From the NCBI GenBank assembly GCA_937949945.1, contig CALFEQ010000195.1, positions 1 through 64,000 on the forward strand: a stretch of 64,000 nucleotides of DNA. The letters run 5' to 3'. Within the stretch, counting starts at the first letter, position 1; each line of letters opens with the position of its first letter. The notes beneath the pieces are model-generated. The model worked only from the letters and a program-made list of their open reading frames with translations. It was not told where the DNA came from and ran no database searches. The position numbers were made by a program, and so were the translations under genes. This DNA is from an uncultured Myxococcales bacterium. GTDB taxonomy: Bacteria; Myxococcota_A; Polyangia; Polyangiales; Polyangiaceae. Positions 52,231 to 59,924 of this stretch are shown piece by piece.

Positions 52231-52925
52231 TCTTCCGCCAGCTCTTCGACAAGGAATCCTCGACGTACACGTACCTGGTGGCGGACGCCGGCGAGGCCGC
52301 GCTCGTCGACCCCGTGCTCGAGCACGTCGAGCGCGATCTCAAGCTCGTCGGCGAGCTCGGGCTGAAGCTCGTCGCCGTGCTCGACACGCACGTCCACGCC
52401 GACCACGTCACGGGCGCCGGCAGGCTCCGCGAGCTGACGAAGGCGATCACGCACGTCTCGGCGCAAGGAGGCGCGCCGTGTGCGGACGTCGCGCTGACGG
52501 ACGGCCACGTCGTCCGCGTCGGGCGCGTCTCCATCCGCGCGCTCGCCACGCCGGGCCACACGAACGGGTGCATGAGCTTCCTCGTCTCCGCCGAGGGCGC
52601 TCCGCTCCGCGTGCTCACCGGCGACGCGCTTCTCATCCGCGGCTGCGGGCGCACCGACTTCCAGGAGGGCGACGCCGCGACGCTCTGGCGCTCGATCCAC
52701 GACAAGCTCTTCACGCTGCCCGACGAGACGCTCGTGTACCCGGCGCACGACTACCGCGGCTTCACCGTCTCGACGATCGGCGAGGAGAAGCGCCTGAACC
52801 CGCGCGTCGGCGGATCGATGACGCTCGAGTCGTTCGTCGCCTTGATGAAGAGCCTCGACCTGCCGCCGCCGGCGAAGATCCACGAGGCCGTGCCGGCCAA
52901 CCGGGCCTGCGGCCAGCCGAGCTGA
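52227..52925 (+). CDS. ETHE1-like persulfide dioxygenase (metallo-beta-lactamase fold)
   Basis: Product of 232 residues. DTHVHADHVTGA carries the HxHxDH ligands; ATPGHTNGC and VLTGDALLIRGCGRTDFQEG are ETHE1 signatures; VYPAHDYRG supplies the last His. ETHE1 oxidises glutathione persulfide to sulfite with a single mononuclear iron. The ATG overlaps the epimerase stop (ATGA), so the two are translationally coupled, which links propionate and sulfide detoxification in one transcript. Confidence 0.9.
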   Translation: MIFRQLFDKESSTYTYLVADAGEAALVDPVLEHVERDLKLVGELGLKLVAVLDTHVHADHVTGAGRLRELTKAITHVSAQGGAPCADVALTDGHVVRVGRVSIRALATPGHTNGCMSFLVSAEGAPLRVLTGDALLIRGCGRTDFQEGDAATLWRSIHDKLFTLPDETLVYPAHDYRGFTVSTIGEEKRLNPRVGGSMTLESFVALMKSLDLPPPAKIHEAVPANRACGQPS

Positions 52926-52939
52926 GTCGTACGCCGTCG

Positions 52940-53932
52940 TCAGGCGGCGCAGACGAAGTCGTCGCCCTCGACGAACCCGTCCTCGGCGAGCCTCTTGCGC
53001 ACGAGATCGCGCGCGCCGGGCGCCGCGACCGCGACGATCACGAGCGACCGCTCGGCACGGACGCGCGCGAGGCCTTCGTCCACCCCGAGGATCGGGACAC
53101 CGCGGGCGGTGCGTCCGATCTTTCGCGGGTCGATGTCGATGAAGAACGAGGCCCGCGCGCCGTGGGGCTCGAGCTCGCGCGCGAGACGACGTCCCGCCGC
53201 GCCGGCGCCCCACACCGCGAAGGCGCGGTCGATGCGTCGGGCGAGGTGCTCGGCGCGCAGGCGGCGATGCGCGTCCAGCGACAGGCGCGGGTCGTTCCAC
53301 GTCACGCTGCTCGGGTGGATGCGCCAGCGGAAGAGGACCGCGGGGACCTTGGCGATGCCCCAGCCCGCGGCGTGCAGGCGCAGCCACAGGTCGTAGTCCT
53401 CGGCGAAGGGGCCGTCGCGGAACCCGCCGACCGCGACGAGGGCTTCGCGGCGGATCATCGTGGAGGGGTGGCAGACGGGCGACTCGACGAAGATCGAGCG
53501 CGCGTGATCCTCCGCGCTGACGATCCCGTTCTGCCACTCGACGTACCGCCGCATCCCCGGCCCCGGCGCGCCGAATGGCTCGACCTGCGTGGCGACGGCG
53601 CCGAGCGACCGATCGCTCGCCAGCATCGCGCGCTCGGCGGCGAGGCGGCCCGGGAGCGAGACGTCGTCGGCGTCCATCCGCGCGATCCATTCGCCGCGGC
53701 AGGCCTCGACGCCGCAGGCGAGGGCGCGCGCGACACCCACGCCGTTCGTCGCGAGCCTGACGACGCGCCGATCGCTCGCGGCGAACGCGTCCGCGATGGC
53801 GGCGCTGTCGTCCGTCGAGCCGTCGTCGACGAGGACCAGCTCGTCGTTCGGCCCCATGTCCGCGAGCACGCTGGCCACGGCTCGTCGCAGCGTTCGTGCG
53901 GCGTCGCGGTAGGGGAGGAGGACGGAGATCAC
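52940..53932 (-). CDS. Family 2 glycosyltransferase with C-terminal Rossmann-like domain
   Basis: Product of 330 residues. GT-A part (1-225): SVLLPYRDA, LVLVDDGSTDDS, WIARMDADD (DxD), FAEDYDLWLRLHAAGWG. The C-terminal 95 residues (RAFAVWGAGAAGRRLARELEPHG, ASFFIDIDPRKIGRTARGVPILG) form a GxGxxG Rossmann-like unit like the N-terminus of PglD-type sugar enzymes. The substrate is unknown; a glycan or lipopolysaccharide role is plausible. It is a lone gene with no cluster around it. Confidence 0.87.
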   Translation of the reverse strand: MISVLLPYRDAARTLRRAVASVLADMGPNDELVLVDDGSTDDSAAIADAFAASDRRVVRLATNGVGVARALACGVEACRGEWIARMDADDVSLPGRLAAERAMLASDRSLGAVATQVEPFGAPGPGMRRYVEWQNGIVSAEDHARSIFVESPVCHPSTMIRREALVAVGGFRDGPFAEDYDLWLRLHAAGWGIAKVPAVLFRWRIHPSSVTWNDPRLSLDAHRRLRAEHLARRIDRAFAVWGAGAAGRRLARELEPHGARASFFIDIDPRKIGRTARGVPILGVDEGLARVRAERSLVIVAVAAPGARDLVRKRLAEDGFVEGDDFVCAA

Positions 53933-54117
53933 GCGGGGGCCTCGGGCGGACGGAGAGACGCGTCCACCTACGCAACTAGCCTCGGAAATCCGCCGGTGCC
54001 AGCGCCTCCGTGGCGGCCCGACGGTCGCCTCCGAGCCGTCGCCCTTCGTCGTGAACCATCCCGGAAGTCATCGAAAGGTCGCCCTCACGAAGACGAGTTG
54101 GTGTAACGTCCGCCGCC

Positions 54118-55215
54118 ATGATCGTCTTCGGGAAAACCAGAGCCGTCGCGACGGTGGTCGCGGTCGCCTTGGGAATGGCATTGGCCGCGCCGGCGGCCGC
54201 GCAGCAGCCGGCCGACAAGCCCGCCGCGCCTGCGGCCCCTGCCGCCACCGACAAGCCGGCAGCAGCTCCGAACCCGCCGGCGGCCCCGAAGCCCGGCGAC
54301 GCGAAGGCGCTGCTCACGTCCGCGGACAAGAAGTTCAAGGCGAACGACTTCGAGGGCGCGCTCGCCGACTACGAGGCGTCGTACGCCGCGAAGGCTTCGC
54401 CCGAAGCTCTGCGAGGCATCGCGCTCAGCCACGACAACCTGCAGCACTGGCAGGATGCCGTCGCCGCGTACGAGAAGCTCATCGCCGAAGACCCGCCCAA
54501 GATGAAGGAGCAGGTCGAGGAGGCGAAGAGGCGCGTCGAGGCGATCAAGGCGATGCCCGGCAAGGTCCTCGTCGAGACCAACCCGCCCGGCGCGTCCATC
54601 GTCATCGACACCGCCCAGACGCCCTACGAGCAGGTGACGCCCGTCGAGATCGAGCTCACCCCGGGCAAGCACACGCTGCTCATCGGCGCCGAGGGCTACG
54701 AGAACACGACGCGAGAGGTGGAGGTCGGCTACGCGTCGAAGCAGAAGCTGGAGGTCGAGCTCCAGAAGAAGGAGCCGCCGCCCCCGCCTCCGCCGGTCGT
54801 GGCCGAGCAGCCGCCGCCGCCCCCGCCGCCTCCTCCTCCGCCGCCCCCGGAGCCGCGCAGCAAGGTCCCCGCGTACGTCACGGGCGCCGTCGCCCTCGTC
54901 GCCGCGGGCGTCGGCACGGGGTTCGGCATCAAGGCGCTGAACCAGTCGAGCGAGTTCGAGAAGAACCCGTCGACGAAGCTGGCCGACGACGGCGAGAACA
55001 ACGCGCTCGTCGCGGACATGATGTTCGGCATCGCGATCACGTTCGGCGTGACGAGCGCGGTGCTCTTCCTCTCGAACGACGCGCCCTCGACGGCGAAGGC
55101 GACCGCGCCGAAGACGGCCGCGAAGCCGAAGCCGAAGAAGAAGAGCGTCACCATCACCCCGTCCCCGTACGTCACCCGCTCGGGCGGTGGCGCCGGCGCC
55201 CTGATCCAGTTCTGA
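54118..55215 (+). CDS. Secreted TPR/PEGA protein with twin C-terminal helices
   Basis: Product of 365 residues. Signal peptide 1-28 (AAPAAA-Q), an Ala/Pro-rich stretch to 60, TPR-like helices about 62-132, a PEGA domain about 148-215 (VLVETNPPGASIVIDTAQ, GKHTLLIGAEGYENTTREV), a polyproline linker with 7 and 13 Pro in a row, and then helices at about 255-276 and 300-320. The loop between the helices has no Cys here, unlike the relatives at 516, 8891 and 38182. A Lys/Ala tail follows. A small acidic lipoprotein starts 10 bp downstream. Confidence 0.88.
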   Translation: MIVFGKTRAVATVVAVALGMALAAPAAAQQPADKPAAPAAPAATDKPAAAPNPPAAPKPGDAKALLTSADKKFKANDFEGALADYEASYAAKASPEALRGIALSHDNLQHWQDAVAAYEKLIAEDPPKMKEQVEEAKRRVEAIKAMPGKVLVETNPPGASIVIDTAQTPYEQVTPVEIELTPGKHTLLIGAEGYENTTREVEVGYASKQKLEVELQKKEPPPPPPPVVAEQPPPPPPPPPPPPPEPRSKVPAYVTGAVALVAAGVGTGFGIKALNQSSEFEKNPSTKLADDGENNALVADMMFGIAITFGVTSAVLFLSNDAPSTAKATAPKTAAKPKPKKKSVTITPSPYVTRSGGGAGALIQF

Positions 55216-55225
55216 GAGACGAGCC

Positions 55226-55510
55226 ATGAAGACCCGCAGGCTCAAGAAGACCTTCGTTCTCGTCACGATCGCCGCGGCGATGCTCGGCATCGGCTGCGAG
55301 CTGATCGTCGACTTCGACCGTACGAAGATCCCGAGCGAAGCCGTCGACGCCGCGATCCCCGACGTCGCCCTGCCCGAGACGAGCACGCCGGACGACGCGG
55401 GCGAGGAAGACGCCGAGGCGCCCGAGGACGCCGCCGTCGACGACGCGGAGGCCGACGCGGACGTGGGGGACGCGGCGGACGACGCGGGCGACGACGCCGG
55501 CGAGGAGTGA
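55226..55510 (+). CDS. Small acidic lipoprotein
   Basis: Product of 94 residues. Signal peptide with lipobox LGIG-Cys24 followed by ELIVDFD. The remaining residues are almost entirely Asp/Glu/Ala (DAEAPEDAAVDDAEADADVGDA type), so it is disordered and negatively charged. It lies 10 bp after the PEGA gene, in the same place as the lipoproteins of the other modules but without the globular domain. It may bind cations or have lost its C-terminal domain. No frame continues after the stop. Confidence 0.75.
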   Translation: MKTRRLKKTFVLVTIAAAMLGIGCELIVDFDRTKIPSEAVDAAIPDVALPETSTPDDAGEEDAEAPEDAAVDDAEADADVGDAADDAGDDAGEE

Positions 55511-55555
55511 TGGCCTAGGAGGCCTCGGGCCTCGGGCTCGGGCCCGGAGAGTCCT

Positions 55556-55585
55556 CAGTCCTCAGCGATTTCGAGCTGAGGACTG
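55556..55585. terminator. 10-bp stem-loop between convergent genes
   Basis: CAGTCCTCAG, 10-nt loop, CTGAGGACTG: perfect stem between the acidic lipoprotein and thrC. No T-run. The arms match the GGACTGAGGACTGA tract at 44776. Confidence 0.5.
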
Positions 55586-55711
55586 GGGGCTGGCTGCAGG
55601 CTCGCGTCTTCCGTCGTGCTCTCCAAGGGAGGACCGTTTCCGAGCTGGAGACGGGGACCCGACGGCAGGCTTGCGTGCCCCGTCGCGTTCTGCAGGTTGA
55701 GGCGTGCCGAT

Positions 55712-55741
55712 CTGGAGCCTGGAGCCCGGAGCCTGGAGCCT
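55712..55741 (+). repeat. Interspersed GC-rich repeat, copy 1
   Basis: A tract of GGAGCC units (CTGGAGCCTGGAGCCC, then GGAGCCTGGAGCCT) in the gap before thrC. The first 23 bp recur inverted at 59121-59144. Confidence 0.75.
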
Positions 55742-55742
55742 C

Positions 55743-57053
55743 TCACCCCAAGTGTCGCACCACCACCTCCACGTCGGGCGGCAGCGGAACCGGCTCGTTC
55801 GCGAGCGTCGCGTCCACGTCCGGTAGCTTCTTCTCGTGGTAGCCGAGCTTGAACTCGGTGAACTTCAGCGCGCTCGCCGTCGATACGACGACGACGCGCT
55901 CGTCGGGGCCGATCGTGCCGCGTTCGCGTAGCTTGCGCGCGCAGGCGATGGCGACGCCCGTGTGCGGGCAGGCGTAGAGGCCCGTGCGGTCGGCGCGGGC
56001 GCATGCGTCGGCGAGCTCGTTCTCGGTGGCCTGCTCGACGACGCCTCGCATCGCCTCGAGGGCGGCGAGGGCGCGCGGCGCGCTCACAGGGTTGCCGATG
56101 CGGATCGCGCTCGCCTGGGTCGGCTTCGCGACGACGGGGGCGACCGCATCCTTCTTGCCGGCGGTCCACGCGAGGTACATCGGGTTCGCGTTCGCCGCCT
56201 GCGCGATGCAGAGGCGGGGGAGGCGATCGACGACGCCGAGCTCCTTCGCCATCGAGAAGCCGGCCCAGAGCGCGGCCGAGTTGCCGAGGTTGCCGCTCGG
56301 GATGACGACCCAGTCGGGCGCCTGCCAACCGAGCTGCTGAAGGATCTCGATGGCCACCGTCTTCTGGCCCTCGATGCGGAGCGGGTTCATCGAGTTCGCG
56401 AGGTAGACGAGGCCCCGCGCGGCGAGCTCCTTCACGACGGCCATGCATCCGTCGAAGTCCGTCTCGAGCGCGAGCACGCGCGCGCCGTGCGAGAGCGGTT
56501 GCACGAGCTGCGCGACGCTCACCATCCCGCGCGGCAGGAGCACGACGACGGGGAGGCCGCACGCGGCGCCGTAGGCGGCGAGCGCGGCGGACGTGTCGCC
56601 CGTCGACGCGCACGCGATCGCGCGCACGCGGAGCGCGCCCGACCTCACCGCCTGGTTGACGACGCTCACGAGCACCGTCATGCCGAGGTCCTTGAACGAG
56701 CCCGTGTGCGTCGTCCCGCACTGCTTCACGAAGAGCTCGCCGAAGCCGAGCTCGGCGGCGAGGCGGCGGGCGGGGTAGAGGGGCGTCATGCCTTCGCCCA
56801 TCGAGACGATGGCGTCGTCGGGCACCTCCGGCGCCACCCACTCGCGCTTGCTCCAGACGCCCGAGCCGCTGGTCGCGCTCCAGCGCCGATCGAACAAGGC
56901 GCGCCACTCCGAGCCCTTCGTCTCGGCGAGCGCGGCCATGTCGTGCCGCACCTCGAGCAGCCCGTCGCAGCGCGGGCAGCGGTAGATCGCCTGGGTCAGC
57001 GGATAGCTGCCCTCGCAGCCGCGGAAGCAACGGAACGTCGCGGACAGCGCCAT
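55743..57053 (-). CDS. thrC: Threonine synthase
   Basis: Product of 436 residues. An N-terminal zinc-knuckle-like segment (CFRGCEG, YRCPRCDG) precedes the PLP fold. The PLP lysine is in HTGSFKDLG (about 114), the phosphate loop is SGNLGN (about 236-241), and STGDTSAALAAYG matches the ThrC glycine stretch. It converts O-phosphohomoserine to threonine. The Cys4 N-terminus is typical of the archaeal-type and some bacterial ThrC. It is transcribed against the acidic lipoprotein. Confidence 0.93.
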   Translation of the reverse strand: MALSATFRCFRGCEGSYPLTQAIYRCPRCDGLLEVRHDMAALAETKGSEWRALFDRRWSATSGSGVWSKREWVAPEVPDDAIVSMGEGMTPLYPARRLAAELGFGELFVKQCGTTHTGSFKDLGMTVLVSVVNQAVRSGALRVRAIACASTGDTSAALAAYGAACGLPVVVLLPRGMVSVAQLVQPLSHGARVLALETDFDGCMAVVKELAARGLVYLANSMNPLRIEGQKTVAIEILQQLGWQAPDWVVIPSGNLGNSAALWAGFSMAKELGVVDRLPRLCIAQAANANPMYLAWTAGKKDAVAPVVAKPTQASAIRIGNPVSAPRALAALEAMRGVVEQATENELADACARADRTGLYACPHTGVAIACARKLRERGTIGPDERVVVVSTASALKFTEFKLGYHEKKLPDVDATLANEPVPLPPDVEVVVRHLG

Positions 57054-57124
57054 GAGGTCCTCCCTCGGGTCGAGATCGCAAGACGTCGGCCCGAGACCCG
57101 ACGTCTAGCACACGCGCCGCGCTC

Positions 57125-58192
57125 TCAGGGCTCGGACTCGGCCGGTACGCAGCGCAAGAGCGGGGTCGTGACCGGGGACGGGCGGCAGACCTCTCCGGGC
57201 GCGCAGTCTTCGTCGACGCAGCACACGGCGAGGCACTTCTTCGTCTGGAAGTCGCAGTAGCTCGACGCGCAGTCGATGTGACCGCTGCACGACTCGCCGA
57301 GCTGCTTCTTGTCGTCGGAAGGCTGGTCGAGGCACCACCGGGCGTAGACGCTGGTGCCGGAGATCGTCCCGTAGGCGCAGACCGCGAAGCCGTGGCCCAT
57401 CGCGGCGCAGTCCGCGTTGCTGCAGCACGGCGGCCGGCACACCAGCGGGAAGCCGGCGCAGTTGTCGTTCAGGCACTTGACGCCGCCTTGGCACGACTGC
57501 CCGGCCTCCACGCCGCCCGGATCGGGCGCCGCGCAGGCCCACATGTCGCGCGCCGGAGGAGGCACCTCGACGCGGAAGATGCGGCACGTCGTGCCCGTCG
57601 CGCAGTCGTCGGCGGAGCAGCAGCCGTCGACGCAACGCCCGTTCTCGCAGAGGCCCGAGCGGCACTGGGCGCCGGCGTCGCAGGCTTCGCCGGGCTTGTT
57701 CGTCCCCGTCGGGCTCCGCTCCGCCTTGTCGGCGGGGACGCAGTAGCTGCCGCCCGTTCCCGCGCCGAAGCAGATGAACGACGGCGGGCAGTCGTCGGAG
57801 GTGCAGCACGACTTCGTGCACATGCCCTTCGACTCCACGATCGTCGGCGTGAGCATGAAGCTGTCGCCGCACAAGAGCCCGTCTTTGCAGTCGCCGTTCT
57901 GGAGGCAGGGCTCTCCCATGTCGGCGGGCCCGGCGTCGACGTCCTCCGTCTGGGCGTCGGGCACGTCGTCGTCGACGTCCCTCTTCTCGTCGCCCCCGTC
58001 CCGGATCGGCCGAGGCTCGACGCAACGGGACGTGGTGGGATCGCAGACGAGCCCGGGCGGGCACACGGACGGATCGGAGCCGACGCATCGGAACTCCGGC
58101 ACCTCGTCCGGCACGAGCAGCTGGCATCCGCCGAGCGCTCCGCCGAAGACGAAGAGCGACGCGATCACGTGGCGGACGAAGACGCGCCTCAT
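57125..58192 (-). CDS. Cysteine-rich lipoprotein
   Basis: Product of 355 residues. Lipobox GALGG-Cys23 followed by QLLVPDE. The N-terminal part (RCVGSDPSVCPPGLVCDPTTSRC) is followed by an Asp-rich linker and then four Cys-rich units of the type GExCxxxxxCxSGLCxxxxCxxGCCxxxDC, at about 95, 165, 240 and 300. These fit disulfide-rich surface domains common in myxobacteria. Its ATG overlaps the stop of the TPR gene by 4 bp (ATGA), as in the kinase-led operon at 8-11 kb. Confidence 0.85.
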   Translation of the reverse strand: MRRVFVRHVIASLFVFGGALGGCQLLVPDEVPEFRCVGSDPSVCPPGLVCDPTTSRCVEPRPIRDGGDEKRDVDDDVPDAQTEDVDAGPADMGEPCLQNGDCKDGLLCGDSFMLTPTIVESKGMCTKSCCTSDDCPPSFICFGAGTGGSYCVPADKAERSPTGTNKPGEACDAGAQCRSGLCENGRCVDGCCSADDCATGTTCRIFRVEVPPPARDMWACAAPDPGGVEAGQSCQGGVKCLNDNCAGFPLVCRPPCCSNADCAAMGHGFAVCAYGTISGTSVYARWCLDQPSDDKKQLGESCSGHIDCASSYCDFQTKKCLAVCCVDEDCAPGEVCRPSPVTTPLLRCVPAESEP

Positions 58193-59037
58193 TCGAACGA
58201 ACCTGCCACGAAGAGCGCGCCGCCCGAGGCGACGGGACCGGCACCGACACGAGGACCGCTCGACGCCTTCGCGGGCGTGGCCTCCGGGTCGCGGGTCCTG
58301 CCGAAGTAGAGCCAGGCGGTGACGAGCGTCGCGACGACGCCGACCCCGAGCGAGACGTCGGCGAGGATCGCGGCGGTGTGCGCGGTCTCGGTCTTGTCCT
58401 GGAGCGCGGCGAACGAGCCGTCGCGGCCCGTGACGAAGTCGCTCGGGCGTGTCGCGAGCGCGTACGCGCCGAGCACGCCTCCCCCGACGAGGCCGACGGC
58501 GGCGAGCGTACCGGCCGTGACCGTCAGCGCGTCGACGCGTCCGTGCGGCGGCGGCTCTTGCGGCTCCGCCTGCGGCGCGGGCTCCGGCGGCGGAGGCGGC
58601 GTCGGAGCGACCGGAGGCGGGAGCTCGCGCTTCGCGCCCTCGACGCGCCGGATCATCGCCTCGGCCTTCGCGCGCTCCTGAGGCGTCACGCCTTCCATGT
58701 CGACGTACTTGCGCAGGTAGGCGATCGCCTCGTCGAACTTCCCGAGCTTCTCGTGGACGATCGCGAGGTTGATCACGAGATCCTTCGCGCCCGGATCGAG
58801 CTTGTGCGCGATCTCGAGCTCGACGATCGCCTCGCGATAGCTGCCGGACTGGTACAGCTCCTTCGCGCGCTGGAAATGCTGCTGCGCCTTCGTCTGATCC
58901 TCGGACGTCCCCGGGCCCTGGGCCGGCGGAGATGCCTCGGGGGCTGCTCCTGGGCGGGACTGCGCCTGCACGGGCGCTGTCGCGGTCATGGCCGCGAAGC
59001 ACAAAAGCGGAGCCCAGGATCCGCGTCTCATGCGCAT
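58189..59037 (-). CDS. Secreted TPR protein with twin C-terminal helices
   Basis: Product of 282 residues from the ATG at 59037 (a second ATG 6 bp later). Signal peptide ending VQA-Q, TPR units about 50-120 (HFQRAKELYQSGSYREAIVELEIAHKLDP, INLAIVHEKLGKFDEAIAYLRKYV), a Pro/Glu linker about 140-165, then helices at about 170-192 and 222-244. It lacks the PEGA domain but otherwise matches the module family. It is coupled to the Cys-rich lipoprotein by a 4-bp overlap; there is no kinase next to it. Confidence 0.83.
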   Translation of the reverse strand: MRMRRGSWAPLLCFAAMTATAPVQAQSRPGAAPEASPPAQGPGTSEDQTKAQQHFQRAKELYQSGSYREAIVELEIAHKLDPGAKDLVINLAIVHEKLGKFDEAIAYLRKYVDMEGVTPQERAKAEAMIRRVEGAKRELPPPVAPTPPPPPEPAPQAEPQEPPPHGRVDALTVTAGTLAAVGLVGGGVLGAYALATRPSDFVTGRDGSFAALQDKTETAHTAAILADVSLGVGVVATLVTAWLYFGRTRDPEATPAKASSGPRVGAGPVASGGALFVAGSFE

Positions 59038-59120
59038 GAAAGGATAGCCCAAGACGGTCGTGGCCAGGCGATGCCCGACCCCGCGGGAGGCGTCAAGCAC
59101 GAGAAGGCTCCGGCACGGTA

Positions 59121-59144
59121 AGGCTCCGGGCTCCAGGCTCCAGG
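59121..59144 (-). repeat. Interspersed GC-rich repeat, copy 2 (inverted)
   Basis: AGGCTCCGGGCTCCAGG and onward is the reverse complement of the tract at 55712-55734 (23 bp identical). Together the two copies flank thrC and the lipoprotein/TPR pair as inverted repeats. Confidence 0.75.
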
Positions 59145-59201
59145 AGTGAGATCGCTCGCGCGCTGTAAGCCCATGGGCTGCGCTCGCGTTCGTGCGTCGT
59201 G

Positions 59202-59870
59202 ATGAGACGCGAAGGCAGCAAGGCGACGGCGGCGGGCATGGCGCTGTTTCTCGGCGTCCTCGGGCTCGGAGGCGAGGCGCGGGCCGACGAAGCGACGGTG
59301 ACGGTGGACGCTCCGACGAGGTTCGCGGAGCCGCCGGCGTCCTCTCGGCCGAGGGCGATCGCCTGCGACGATCTCATCGCACGCGACCCGGAGCTCCGTC
59401 GCGCGCCCTTCCGATTGGCGCTCGGGCCGATGGGCATCACGACGGGCGAGGGGCTCGGCTTCGGGGTCGGCCTCGGCGCGGACTTCGGCACCGGCTCGGT
59501 GGGAGGCCGTCTCTCCGCCGCGTGGCTGCGTGGCGAAGGGCGGAATGGCGACGGATCGAGCACCCCGACGGGCGACTCGGTCGGGCACTACACGGGCGAG
59601 ATCACGCTCGACCTGCGCAGGCGCGGGCCGGTCCACCCGATCATCGGCCTGGGAGCCGGCTTCCTCCACGTGAGCCGCTCCGACGGGCGGAGCGGCTTCG
59701 CGGGCACGGGGACGGGACGGTTCGCGCTCGAGTACGCGCTCGGTCTCGACGACGCGGACGTCCGCGCGGGCGCCGGCGTGACCGGCGGCATCGTCGGACC
59801 GGTCGATCGCGACGTGAAGGATTTGCGCGCGTACGCGCTCGCGGGGCTCCACCTCGCCATCGGGTTCTGA
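59202..59870 (+). CDS. Predicted outer-membrane beta-barrel-like protein
   Basis: Product of 222 residues; the ATG at 59202 and the GTG directly before it are both possible. Signal peptide ending ARA-D. From about 75 on, alternating Gly/aromatic strands (LGFGVGLGADFGTGSVGGRLSAAWL, YTGEITLDLRRRGPVHPIIGLGAGFLHV, FALEYALGLDDADVRAGAGVTGG) end in LAGLHLAIGF, a C-terminal Phe typical of outer-membrane barrels. It is probably a small 8-stranded barrel. Function unknown. Confidence 0.75.
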   Translation: MRREGSKATAAGMALFLGVLGLGGEARADEATVTVDAPTRFAEPPASSRPRAIACDDLIARDPELRRAPFRLALGPMGITTGEGLGFGVGLGADFGTGSVGGRLSAAWLRGEGRNGDGSSTPTGDSVGHYTGEITLDLRRRGPVHPIIGLGAGFLHVSRSDGRSGFAGTGTGRFALEYALGLDDADVRAGAGVTGGIVGPVDRDVKDLRAYALAGLHLAIGF

Positions 59871-59924
59871 GGGCCTCCGCTCGAGGTCGCCGCGGCGGCT
59901 TCGCCTTGGTAGGGTTCAGGCGCG

